Shown: piece by piece, positions 27,106 to 35,985 of the stretch
Layout: every line of letters starts with the position of its first letter
Numbering within the stretch: position 1 is the stretch's first letter
Assembly: GCA_016210205.1 (NCBI GenBank)
Contig: JACQUO010000023.1
Span: forward strand, 129,788-193,787
Reading direction: 5' to 3'
DNA from: Chloroflexota bacterium
GTDB taxonomy: Bacteria > Chloroflexota > Dehalococcoidia > JACQUO01
Length of the DNA stretch: 64,000 nt
Notes under the pieces: model-generated
What the model saw: the letters and a program-made list of their open reading frames with translations, nothing else
What the model was told of the DNA's origin: nothing
The model's database searches: none
Position numbers and translations under genes: made by a program

Positions 27106-28320
27106 ATGGAAGGAGCACTGGCGGGGCTACGGGTGCTGGACTTCACCTGGGTGCTGGCCGGGCCATCGTCCACCAGGTTCCTGGCTGACCACGGGGCGCA
27201 AATCATCAAGGTGGAGCAGCGGGGCACGGGTGACCGTGTGCGCCAAGCCGTCCTGGCCGACGCCAAGCCGGGGGTTAACCGGGGCGGCTATTTCAACTGC
27301 ATCAACCGGGGCAAGCTCAGCATCACTTTGAACATGGGAGACCCCCGTGCCCAGGGGCTGGTGCGGCGGCTGGTGCCCCTGTGCGACATCGTGGTGGACA
27401 ACTTCCGCCCCGGCATCATGGAGCGCTGGGGGCTGGACTACGAGAACCTGAGGAGGCTGAGGCCCGACATCATCGCCTTGAGCCTCTCGGGCATGGGGCG
27501 CACGGGGCCTTACGCCGGCTACGGCAGCTTTGGGCCCAACCTCCAGGCCCTCTCCGGCATCACCTACCTCACCGGCTTCCCTTGGCGCGACCCCGTGGGC
27601 TTCGGCTACTCCTACTCCGACTACACCGGAGGCTGGGCCGGGGCATTGGCCATGCTCCAGGCCCTCCACTACCGCCGGCGGACGGGCCAGGGGCAGTTCG
27701 TGGACTTGTCGCAACTGGAGGCGCTGCTCCCCATGCTGGGGGTGGGCCTGATGGACCTCACCGTCAACGGCCGCCAGGCCACCCGCGCGGGCAACCGCTT
27801 GCCGGGCCAGCCCGCCGCCCCCCACGGGGCCTATCGCTGCCGGGGGGATGACCAGTGGTGCGTCATCGCCGTCTTCACTCCCGCCGAGTGGGAGGCCTTC
27901 TGCCGCGCCCTGGGCAATCCCCCCTGGGCCGTCGACCCCAAGTTTGCCAGTGTCACCGCGCGAGTCCAGCATCAGGACGAGCTGGACAGGCTGGTGGAGG
28001 AGTGGACAGGCCAGCGGACGCCCGACCAGGTCATGGAGCATCTCCAGTCCCACGGCGTGGCGGCGGCGGCGGTGCGCGAGGCCCCCGACCTCATCGACCG
28101 CGACCCGCAACTGCGGGAGTTCGGCTTCTGGGTGGAAGCTGACCATCCGGAGCTGGGCCGCCGCCTCTACGAGGGGATGCCCTTCAAGCTGTCGGAGACG
28201 CCGGGGGCGGTGCGCCGCGGCTCGCCCCTCTTAGGGGAGCACAACGACCTGGTCTTCGGCGAGCTCCTGGGATTGAGCCCGGAGGAGATAGCGGGTCTGA
28301 AGAAGGCCGAAGTCATCTGA
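27106..28320 (+). CDS. Class III CoA-transferase (CaiB/BaiF family), CT2
   Basis: LRVLDFTWVLAGPSSTRFLADHGAQIIKVEQRGTGDRVR; RRTGQGQFVDLSQLEALLP. Confidence 0.92.
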   Translation: MEGALAGLRVLDFTWVLAGPSSTRFLADHGAQIIKVEQRGTGDRVRQAVLADAKPGVNRGGYFNCINRGKLSITLNMGDPRAQGLVRRLVPLCDIVVDNFRPGIMERWGLDYENLRRLRPDIIALSLSGMGRTGPYAGYGSFGPNLQALSGITYLTGFPWRDPVGFGYSYSDYTGGWAGALAMLQALHYRRRTGQGQFVDLSQLEALLPMLGVGLMDLTVNGRQATRAGNRLPGQPAAPHGAYRCRGDDQWCVIAVFTPAEWEAFCRALGNPPWAVDPKFASVTARVQHQDELDRLVEEWTGQRTPDQVMEHLQSHGVAAAAVREAPDLIDRDPQLREFGFWVEADHPELGRRLYEGMPFKLSETPGAVRRGSPLLGEHNDLVFGELLGLSPEEIAGLKKAEVI

Positions 28321-28342
28321 TTATTTCCTGAGGAGGCAGCGC

Positions 28343-29614
28343 ATGCCAGACTATTCCCGCACCGATACCCTGCTGGGCCCCTACCGCGTCCTGGACCTCA
28401 CCAGCGAGCTGGGCCTCATGTGCGGCAAGATGCTGGGGGACCTGGGGGCCGATGTCATCAAGCTCGAGCGCCCCGGAGGCGACCCGGCCCGCAATCGCGG
28501 CCCCTTCTATAAAGACCAGGTGCACCCTGAAAAGAGCCTCTTCTGGTTCGCCCACAATGTGAACAAGCGGGGTCTCACCCTGAACATTCGCTGCGCCGAC
28601 GGCCAGGAGCTATTAAAGCGGCTGGTGACCACCGCGGACTTCCTCATCGAAAGCTACGCGCCGGGCTTTCTGGAATCCCTGGGCCTGGACTACGAGGACC
28701 TGAGCCAGATTAACCCCCGTCTGGTGATGGTCTCCATCACCCCCTTCGGCCGCACGGGGCCCAAGGCCCGCCACAAGATGAGCGAGCTCACCATGTGGGC
28801 CAGCGGCGGGGAGATGTATCTCACCGGCGACCCCGACCGAGCGCCCCTGTGGATAAGCCTGCCCCAAGCCGGACTGCAAGGCTCCCTGGAGGCCCTGGCC
28901 GGGGCCATGGTGGCCCACTGGCATCGGGAGAACACCGGCGAGGGCCAGCATGTGGATGTCTCCATCCAGGAGGCTGTCATCTGGCAGCTCATGGGCACCC
29001 CCATCGGCCTCTGGGCCTGCCACGGGGAGAACCAACAGCGCCGCGGCACCATGCAGGTGCAACCCAAAGCCACCTACCCCGGGGCCGGCCAGTGCAAAGA
29101 CGGCTTCTTCACCGGCGGCATCCTCGGCGGCGGCGCTTCCCTCCACACCGTGAGGACGCAGCAGGGTCTGGTGTCCTGGATGGACGCGGAGGGCAGGGCC
29201 ACCCCGGAGCTCAAGGGCTACGACTGGCGCCGCTTCGACGGCCGCTCCGTCACCCAGGAGGAGGCGGACCGGCTGGCCAAACCCATCCTGGACTTCTACA
29301 AGACCAAGACCGTACGCCAAATCCACGAGGAGGGCGTGGTGCAGCGCCGCATGACCACGGCGGCCTTCTACACCGCCAAGGATGTCTTGGCGGACCCCCA
29401 GCTCCAGGCCCGAGACTACTGGGTCAAGCTGGAGCACCCCGAGCTGGGGGAGTCCCTCACCTACCCGGGTGCCTACGCCAAGATGAGTGAGACGCCCCTC
29501 AAGTTCCGGCGCCGCGCCCCCCTCATCGGCGAGCACAACGACGAGCTCTACCGGGGGGAGCTGGGACTGAGCGCCTCGGAGCTGGCCCTGCTCAAGGGGC
29601 GGCGGGTCATCTAA
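28343..29614 (+). CDS. Class III CoA-transferase (CaiB/BaiF family), CT3
   Basis: YRVLDLTSELGLMCGKMLGDLGADVIKLERPGGDPARNRGPFYKD; GEGQHVDVSIQEAVIW. Confidence 0.92.
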   Translation: MPDYSRTDTLLGPYRVLDLTSELGLMCGKMLGDLGADVIKLERPGGDPARNRGPFYKDQVHPEKSLFWFAHNVNKRGLTLNIRCADGQELLKRLVTTADFLIESYAPGFLESLGLDYEDLSQINPRLVMVSITPFGRTGPKARHKMSELTMWASGGEMYLTGDPDRAPLWISLPQAGLQGSLEALAGAMVAHWHRENTGEGQHVDVSIQEAVIWQLMGTPIGLWACHGENQQRRGTMQVQPKATYPGAGQCKDGFFTGGILGGGASLHTVRTQQGLVSWMDAEGRATPELKGYDWRRFDGRSVTQEEADRLAKPILDFYKTKTVRQIHEEGVVQRRMTTAAFYTAKDVLADPQLQARDYWVKLEHPELGESLTYPGAYAKMSETPLKFRRRAPLIGEHNDELYRGELGLSASELALLKGRRVI

Positions 29615-29653
29615 ACCAAGACTTCCCACACATATCGGGAGAGGGAGAGGACT

Positions 29654-30889
29654 GTGGCGAAAAAAGCCTTTGAAGGGATAAAGTGCCTGGACTTCGGCTG
29701 GATAGGGGTGGGGCCGGTGCCCCTGCGGCTCATGGGGGACCACGGAGCTACGGTGGTGCGCCTGGAGTCCCATACCGCCCCGGAGACCGCCCGCAACTCG
29801 CGCCCCTACATCGGGAACACAGCCCATGTGGACCGGGCCTACTGGTTCGCCGACTGGAATAGCAGTAAGCTCGGCCTCAGCATCGACCTGAGTAAGCCCC
29901 GAGGCAAGGAGATTGCCTGGAAGCTCATCCGCTGGGCCGACATCATCACCGAGGGCATGACCACCAAGACCATGCGCAACTGGGGCATGGACTACGAGAG
30001 CGTGCGGAAGGTGCGCCCGGACATCATCTATCTGAGCACCACGGTAAAGGGGCAGACGGGTCCCCACCACTCCGCCGCAGGCCATGGGACGCTCATTGCC
30101 GCCCTGGCAGGCATCTCATCTCTGGTGGGCTGGCCGGACCGCTACCCCTTAAGCCAGTGGGGCGCCTATACCGATATGCCCAACTGGCGCCTGGCCTCGG
30201 CGGCCATCCTGGCGGCCCTGGACTACCGTCGCCGTACCGGTAAGGGGCAGTTCATCGACTACTCCCAGTTCGAGGGCGCCCTCCACCTGGTGGCGCCCAC
30301 CTTCCTGGAATACGCTGTCAATGGCAGGCTCATGGAGCGCAACGGCAACCGCTGGGCCTACGCCGTCCCCCACGGCGCCTTCCCCTGCCAAGGGGACAAC
30401 CGCTGGGTGGCCCTATCCGTCGGCACCGACAAAGAATGGCATTCCTTATGTCAAGCCATGGGCGACCCGGCTTTGGCCCAGGACTCCCGTTTTGCCACCT
30501 TCATGGCCCGCAAGCGCCACGAGGATGAACTGGAGCGCATAGTCGCGGGGTGGACTAAGCAACATACTACCGACGAGGTGGTGGCCAGTCTCCAGACAGC
30601 AGGGGTAGCCTCCAGCGTGGTGGAGAGCGTAAAAGACCTCTTTGAAGACGACCAACTCCAGCACCGGCGGCATTTCCGCTGGCTCCTGCATGCCACCGGG
30701 GAGAAGGTACCCCACGAGGCCTGGGGCTTCCAACTCTCCAAGACGCCAGACACCATGTTCGCCGCCCCCGCCATGGGCCAGCACAACGAGTACGTGCTGA
30801 AGGAAATCCTGGGCTACGCCGATGAGGACATCGCCCAACTTCTCATGGATAAAGTCGTCACCACCGAGGACGACCTGCCCAAGGCCTGA
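29654..30889 (+). CDS. Class III CoA-transferase (CaiB/BaiF family), CT4
   Basis: IKCLDFGWIGVGPVPLRLMGDHGATVVRLES; RRTGKGQFIDYSQFEGALHL; GTG start. Confidence 0.9.
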   Translation: MAKKAFEGIKCLDFGWIGVGPVPLRLMGDHGATVVRLESHTAPETARNSRPYIGNTAHVDRAYWFADWNSSKLGLSIDLSKPRGKEIAWKLIRWADIITEGMTTKTMRNWGMDYESVRKVRPDIIYLSTTVKGQTGPHHSAAGHGTLIAALAGISSLVGWPDRYPLSQWGAYTDMPNWRLASAAILAALDYRRRTGKGQFIDYSQFEGALHLVAPTFLEYAVNGRLMERNGNRWAYAVPHGAFPCQGDNRWVALSVGTDKEWHSLCQAMGDPALAQDSRFATFMARKRHEDELERIVAGWTKQHTTDEVVASLQTAGVASSVVESVKDLFEDDQLQHRRHFRWLLHATGEKVPHEAWGFQLSKTPDTMFAAPAMGQHNEYVLKEILGYADEDIAQLLMDKVVTTEDDLPKA

Positions 30890-30934
30890 TGACACTCTCG
30901 GGCTAATGGCTACAGCCAAGCGACCATTGCTCCG

Positions 30935-31744
30935 TTAGGGGGCTCGCGGCGGCTTGGTCTTTCCCGAAAGGATGGCCGCCACCTGGTCCCGATGGGCTAT
31001 CTCCCAGACCGCGCCGTCCTTGACCAGGTACTTCCAGGTCAGCCTGGGCGTCTGGGCCAAGTCGGCGGGGGTGGTGGAGAGCAGGGTCTCCTCGTCCGCC
31101 TCTGCCTCCACTTCGGGGTTGAAGATTACCTCCTCCAGGCTGGCCTCGGCTAACTTTCCCCCGTCCTTGAGATAACCCCTCACCCCTTCGTAATAGGCCC
31201 ACTGGACGAAGCCGCTGCAGATATAGGAGTCCACCCGCAGGGCCCGGGCCAGTCGGGGTCGCCGCACCCGGCGCAGCCCCTCGGGCTTGAAGCGCAGGAA
31301 GCCATAGACAAACCCCAGGACGAACTGCCGCATAAGCCAGCGGCCGAGGGTGAGTATCATCCCGTAGTCGTATTTGGCATCAATCTCCTGGAGAGCCAGG
31401 CCACGAATATAGCGCTGCAGGTCTTCCTGAAACCAGGGGGCCTCCAGGCTGAGCACCGCCACATCGGTCCTCCGGCCCGAGCCCAGGAAACGGGAGATGT
31501 TGTGGATGTCGATACCCTCGCCGCCCGACTCAATGATGAAGGTTTGCTGATAGCCTTTGTCCGTGTCCCGCAGCACATAGACCAGCGCGGCGTGGTTCCA
31601 GTATGACTTGGTTCCGAAGCGGATAAGCCGCCCGATAAGGCTGCCCTTGGAGTGGGTCAGGAGGATATCCACCCTTTTCAAGCGCCCCTCTTCCACCAGA
31701 GCCCTCATAGCATCGCGGGACAGAAAAGCCGCCTCCCTGGCCAT
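30935..31744 (-). CDS. YiiX/YebB-like permuted NlpC/P60 cysteine hydrolase
   Basis: GSLIGRLIRFGTKSYWNHAALVYV (His) and SYICSGFVQWAYYEG (Cys) in permuted order. Confidence 0.75.
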   Translation of the reverse strand: MAREAAFLSRDAMRALVEEGRLKRVDILLTHSKGSLIGRLIRFGTKSYWNHAALVYVLRDTDKGYQQTFIIESGGEGIDIHNISRFLGSGRRTDVAVLSLEAPWFQEDLQRYIRGLALQEIDAKYDYGMILTLGRWLMRQFVLGFVYGFLRFKPEGLRRVRRPRLARALRVDSYICSGFVQWAYYEGVRGYLKDGGKLAEASLEEVIFNPEVEAEADEETLLSTTPADLAQTPRLTWKYLVKDGAVWEIAHRDQVAAILSGKTKPPRAP

Positions 31745-31967
31745 GGAAACACCTCCCGACGGAAGTCCCCCCAGTCTAGCAGGCCAGCTTGAAGGGGACA
31801 ACCTCCGCTGTCCTGCTAGCCGCCCGCACTTGGGCGGCCCCTGATGACCAAGGTGTGCTGGCCTAACTGCCCCGCATTCTAGCCCCCCGGCCGTTGACAA
31901 AGCTGACCGCCGAGCCATAAACTAGGTTTGGCCCCACAGGTTAGTTCACTCCCTCAGGAGGCAACCC

Positions 31968-32753
31968 TTGGAAATCATCGCCACCAACCTCAACTTCCGC
32001 AGCCGCAAGCTGGCCACCGCCGCCAAAGAGGGCCACGTCGAGGCGCTCCAGCAGCTGGCGCGGGACTGCGCCGCCGCCGGCGCCCACCGCCTGGCCATCA
32101 TCCCCCAGCCCGGCCAGCACAACGTGGTTGACCTCATGAGGTTTGCCATCGACGCTGTCCAGAAAGCCGTCGACCTGCCCCTAGCCCTTTGCTGTGACGA
32201 CCCCAAGGCTCTTCAGGCCGCACTCAAGGCCTGCAAGCGCCCACCTCTCATCAACTATATCTCCTTCGAGCAGGAGAGGCTGGACATCCTGCCCATGGCC
32301 GCGGCCGCCCGCGCCGAGGTGACCCTGCTGGCGGTGCAAAAGGGCATCCCCGACGATGTGGACGAATCCTTACACCTGGCCTCGGTCCTGGTGGGGGCGG
32401 CGGCGGAGGCCGGCATACCGCACGAGCGCATGTATTTGGACCCCATGGCGGTGCATGTCACCGCTGATGTAGGGCAGCACCATGCTCAGACTGTGCTCGA
32501 GTTCTTCCGCGCTCTGCCCGACGCCTTCGACCCGCCCGTGAAAGGCGTTTGCTGGCTCTCCAACATCTCCGCGGGCGCCCCGCGTCAGGTGCGCCCCGCC
32601 ATCAACAGCGTGTTTCTGGCCATGCTGGCAGGGTTGGGAGTTTCCACCGTCTACATGGATGTCCTGGACCGGGAGACCATGCGCTCCCTCCGGGTTATCC
32701 GCGTCCTCCAGAACGACCTGCTGTACTCCGACGCCGAGGCGCATATACGGTGA
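31968..32753 (+). CDS. Pterin-binding / methyltetrahydrofolate methyltransferase-like protein
   Basis: TIM-barrel-like with LPLALCCDDPKALQAALKA, NYISFEQERLDILPMAAAARAEVTLLAV, YLDPMAVHVTADVGQH, GVCWLSNISAGAPRQVRPAINSVFLAML; TTG start. Confidence 0.6.
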   Translation: MEIIATNLNFRSRKLATAAKEGHVEALQQLARDCAAAGAHRLAIIPQPGQHNVVDLMRFAIDAVQKAVDLPLALCCDDPKALQAALKACKRPPLINYISFEQERLDILPMAAAARAEVTLLAVQKGIPDDVDESLHLASVLVGAAAEAGIPHERMYLDPMAVHVTADVGQHHAQTVLEFFRALPDAFDPPVKGVCWLSNISAGAPRQVRPAINSVFLAMLAGLGVSTVYMDVLDRETMRSLRVIRVLQNDLLYSDAEAHIR

Positions 32754-32794
32754 TTACCCCGCCATAGCGTTTCCGCCTTTTCTCGCGGGGTAAT
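32753..32794. terminator. Hairpin at the stop codon of the preceding gene, possible terminator
   Basis: ATTACCCCGC (32753-32762) / GCGGGGTAAT (32785-32794), perfect 10-bp stem; no clear T tract. Confidence 0.4.
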
Positions 32795-32940
32795 TGCAGA
32801 CCCTGGTTTCGCCGCCGCCAGCCGCCCGGGACACTGAACCCTGTGGGCCTTCTCCCACTCCCTTTACTTGAGAGGAAACCGCAGGTGCCACGTCCTCGCT
32901 CTTCGCGAGCAAGAGCTTTTATTTCCACCAGAATGTCATC

Positions 32941-33015
32941 GATAATCACACTTTGAAAGAACTAAAAAAATTCCTTCAAAATTATCTTGCCAAAAGTCTT
33001 TTCATGTGTTATTAT
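32941..33015 (+). promoter_or_regulatory. Palindromic operator-like element plus sigma70-like promoter
   Basis: GATAAT...TTTGAAAGAA-CTAAAAAAA-TTCCTTCAAA-ATTATC imperfect palindrome; then TTGCCA (32987-32992) - 17 nt - TATTAT (33010-33015) with TGt extended -10. Confidence 0.65.
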
Positions 33016-33053
33016 GCTGACTCGTGACGGAATAGAACTCTCGGAGGGGCCCT

Positions 33054-33944
33054 ATGAGCAGCTCTACCCCTCTCATCGATGGGCTGGCGATGTACACCGC
33101 GGGCCGTGGGCCACTAAGGCAGGCCAACTATGAGTCCGGGCGCACCCGTCCACCCGAGCTACCGAATCCCTACCCCTGGCGTCCTCCCCAGAGTTGGCAA
33201 GGGCTACCCTCGAGCCAAGTAACGCGACGGAGGCGATTCTCCGCCCCGCCGGTGGAAGATGAAAGCCCCAATGCCGCCTGGCAGGCCCCAGCCACAACCT
33301 ACCGCAGCCGCTGGAACGGCTTCATCGAAGAGGACCGAACGGCCCACCCCGCCAAGACCGCCTCAAGGGCCTGGGGCAGCCTGGACCAGGCCCCCGCCCT
33401 GTGGAGCGATTCCCCTCCCACCCCATCGCCTCGGCCCGTTGCCCTGGCGGCCACGGCGGTTCTGGAGCAGCCGCTAATCCCGGCAGCCCTCCTGGGCCGA
33501 CCTCGCCTCATCCCCACTGTTTATCCTCCTTCCCTCACCCGAGAGTGGGAACCGGAGGAGAAAGCGGAATCGCCCACGCCACCAGAGGTGAGTTTGCCCG
33601 TTGCCAAGGCAGCTGGAAAGCCTGCCTCTGCTTTCAGGCTCTTCCAGCTTGATGAAAGCCTCCTCAATATTCTGGTCTTCGCTTCCGTGGTGGTGGTGGT
33701 CTTCGGCTTCCTGTACATGTTCTCTGAAAGCGTGGGCAGCTACACCAATAGCCCCTTCGGCGTCCAAGACTACTTCCTCTTCAGCATACGCACCTTACTG
33801 ACCATGTCCATGCCCGACATGGGCCCCCTCAATTCCTTCGGGAGGCTGTTGAACTCTCTGGAGGGCACCTTCGGCATGTTTTCCCTGGCGCTGGTTAGCT
33901 TCATCCTGGGCCGCAACCTGAGCTCCAGCCAAGAGGCCAGCTAA
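33054..33944 (+). CDS. Two-TM ion-channel-like protein with Pro-rich N-terminal region
   Basis: C-terminal ILVFASVVVVVFGFLYMF (TM1), DYFLFSIRTLLTMSMPDMGPLNSFGRLLNSLEGTFGMFSLALVSFILGR (pore-helix/TM2-like). Confidence 0.6.
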   Translation: MSSSTPLIDGLAMYTAGRGPLRQANYESGRTRPPELPNPYPWRPPQSWQGLPSSQVTRRRRFSAPPVEDESPNAAWQAPATTYRSRWNGFIEEDRTAHPAKTASRAWGSLDQAPALWSDSPPTPSPRPVALAATAVLEQPLIPAALLGRPRLIPTVYPPSLTREWEPEEKAESPTPPEVSLPVAKAAGKPASAFRLFQLDESLLNILVFASVVVVVFGFLYMFSESVGSYTNSPFGVQDYFLFSIRTLLTMSMPDMGPLNSFGRLLNSLEGTFGMFSLALVSFILGRNLSSSQEAS

Positions 33945-33974
33945 GGAGATAGACCAACCCGGCCCGCTCACACC

Positions 33975-34010
33975 AAGCAAAGGCTCGCCTCCTGGGGTGA
34001 GCCTTTGCTT
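33975..34010. terminator. Bidirectional terminator-like hairpin between convergent genes
   Basis: AAGCAAAGGCTC (33975-33986) / GAGCCTTTGCTT (33999-34010), perfect 12-bp stem. Confidence 0.75.
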
Positions 34011-34032
34011 GTTCCTCCGCCTCAAGGCCGGC

Positions 34033-35886
34033 CTAGGGGGCATATCCGGCGGTGGCAGTGTGGGCTGATGACATGGCGACCGATATGGGGTTGCCGGCGA
34101 CCGCAGCGCCATCCACAGACCATCCCTGGAAGTTATACACCACCCCCGACTTGGTGATGGAAGCAGGGGCCGTAAGGGTGACGGCGCTGCCGCTGTCATA
34201 CCAGCTTTCCCCGGCTATGACGCCCAGGCCAGGGGGATTGGTAACCACTTTAAGGTAAAACTGCGTTTTCCAACTGGCCGTGGCGGTCTTGGCGCTATTC
34301 ATCTTGATGGCATTGGAATAGTGGTAATAGGTCCCGCTGGCAGCACCGCTCCAGGCAACGAAGACATAACGAGTTCCTGGGTCGCCGCTGACAGGGTCGC
34401 TGCTGACAGTATCGGTATTGAGCGTAGCCCGGGCCTCTTCTTCCCCCTCAACGAACCAACCCTCATCAGTGGCATGACCGGTAGCGGGGTCAAACGAGCG
34501 CTTTTCTCGGCCCGGCGTACCGTAGGGCGAGACCACGGTCAGGTAATACTGGCGCTCTAAAGTGGCAGTGTACTGGACGAAGTAGTCAGGGGTGGTTACG
34601 GTATGGCGCTGGGCCCCGCCGTCGCTCCAACCGGCGAAGACATAGCGTACGCCCGCCGCAGGGCTCTGGAGAGACTCCACATAGAGGGTATGGGTGGTGT
34701 TCTGCTCCCACACCAGGTTTACGGGGGCGCTAAGAATTTCGCCATCCACAATGACTTTGGTGCCGCTGCCGATGTTGGTGGCCACCCGCACGGCTACGGC
34801 AGGGGGAGCTTTGTACTGGGCAGAGATGGTATGGGGGCCATCTATCTTAACGCTGATGGCGCCGCTCACCGAAGGAGGAGCGCCATCCAACGACCATCCC
34901 TTAAATGTATAGCTGATGTTGTTGAGGGAATAGGTAGTCGGCGCCGTGACGCGAACGGAGGCATTCTCATCTTGCCAGCCCTGCCCAGTAAGGCCGGCGA
35001 TGCCGGGGGGGGCCGAGAGCACATTGAGGTAATACTGCTGCTTCCATAAGGCCATCACGGCGCGCGGCCCGGCCATGACGATGGGGGTTGACTTCTTGTA
35101 ATCGGTCCCCGTGGCCCACCCGTCCCACTTCACGAAGGCTTTTTGGGCCTTGTCCCCAGTAATGACAGCCCCTTCCTTAAGGCCCGCGTAGGCAGTGCTA
35201 CCTTGGTCATACCAGCCCTGGCCCAGGGCCTCCCCCACCTCCGTGGTGACGGTGAGCTCATATTGCTTCGTAAACTTTGCCTCATAGGTTGCAGGCTCTG
35301 CGGGGCGAGCCTCACGACTCTTCTCCACCACCCCATCACTCCAGCCGCTAAAAACATACCGCGCCCCCGGCTCTCGGGAGACAGGCACCGCGACTTCAAG
35401 GGTGTGTCGGGAGCCCGGGGACCAAAATCCCTGGAACGGGGTGGTGATGGCTTGGCCGTCAACAATGACCGGGCTCCCCGGCCCCAGGTTGGAGGTGACG
35501 AAGACCAGCACTTGCTTCGCCGATGGGGGTTGAGCTTCCAGACCAGGGGTAGATGGCGCGGCGGAAGATGCCGCCCCGGGGGTAGTTGCCCCAGGGGGAG
35601 TCGCTGCCACCGACGTGGGAGTGGGGGGCGGGGTGGTCCGGGAGCGCAAGGGGAACGGGAAAGCCCCAGCTGGTGTCGGCGTGGGCGTCGGGACGAGTGT
35701 AGGTATAGGAGTGAGCGGCAGGCGTGTCGCTGCTGGCGGGGCAAAGGTGGCAGTGGGCGGGGCGCCACTGCAGACGCTGCCAGCCAGGGCCAAGAGGGCA
35801 ACCAGGAACGAAAGCCCTTTTATGGCCGATGGTATTCCAAGCATGACAGCTACAAGATACCATTTTATCCCTGCCTGGTAAAGCAC
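34033..35886 (-). CDS. Secreted repeat protein with six InlB/PEGA-like beta-repeat modules
   Basis: Hydrophobic N-terminus, TPTPTP linker; modules ending in (Y)xFxGW(S/D)xDG and 'HTxxAxYK'; two modules begin VxTNxGxGxxVIVDGxxI. Confidence 0.75.
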   Translation of the reverse strand: MLYQAGIKWYLVAVMLGIPSAIKGLSFLVALLALAGSVCSGAPPTATFAPPAATRLPLTPIPTLVPTPTPTPAGAFPFPLRSRTTPPPTPTSVAATPPGATTPGAASSAAPSTPGLEAQPPSAKQVLVFVTSNLGPGSPVIVDGQAITTPFQGFWSPGSRHTLEVAVPVSREPGARYVFSGWSDGVVEKSREARPAEPATYEAKFTKQYELTVTTEVGEALGQGWYDQGSTAYAGLKEGAVITGDKAQKAFVKWDGWATGTDYKKSTPIVMAGPRAVMALWKQQYYLNVLSAPPGIAGLTGQGWQDENASVRVTAPTTYSLNNISYTFKGWSLDGAPPSVSGAISVKIDGPHTISAQYKAPPAVAVRVATNIGSGTKVIVDGEILSAPVNLVWEQNTTHTLYVESLQSPAAGVRYVFAGWSDGGAQRHTVTTPDYFVQYTATLERQYYLTVVSPYGTPGREKRSFDPATGHATDEGWFVEGEEEARATLNTDTVSSDPVSGDPGTRYVFVAWSGAASGTYYHYSNAIKMNSAKTATASWKTQFYLKVVTNPPGLGVIAGESWYDSGSAVTLTAPASITKSGVVYNFQGWSVDGAAVAGNPISVAMSSAHTATAGYAP

Positions 35887-35985
35887 AAAATCTCCCTTCC
35901 ATGCTTGTCCTGCTTGCCCACATGGATTTGAATGTCAAAGAATCTGATGGTAGAATGTCCGCATCAGCTCAGGAGGAAGACCCTA

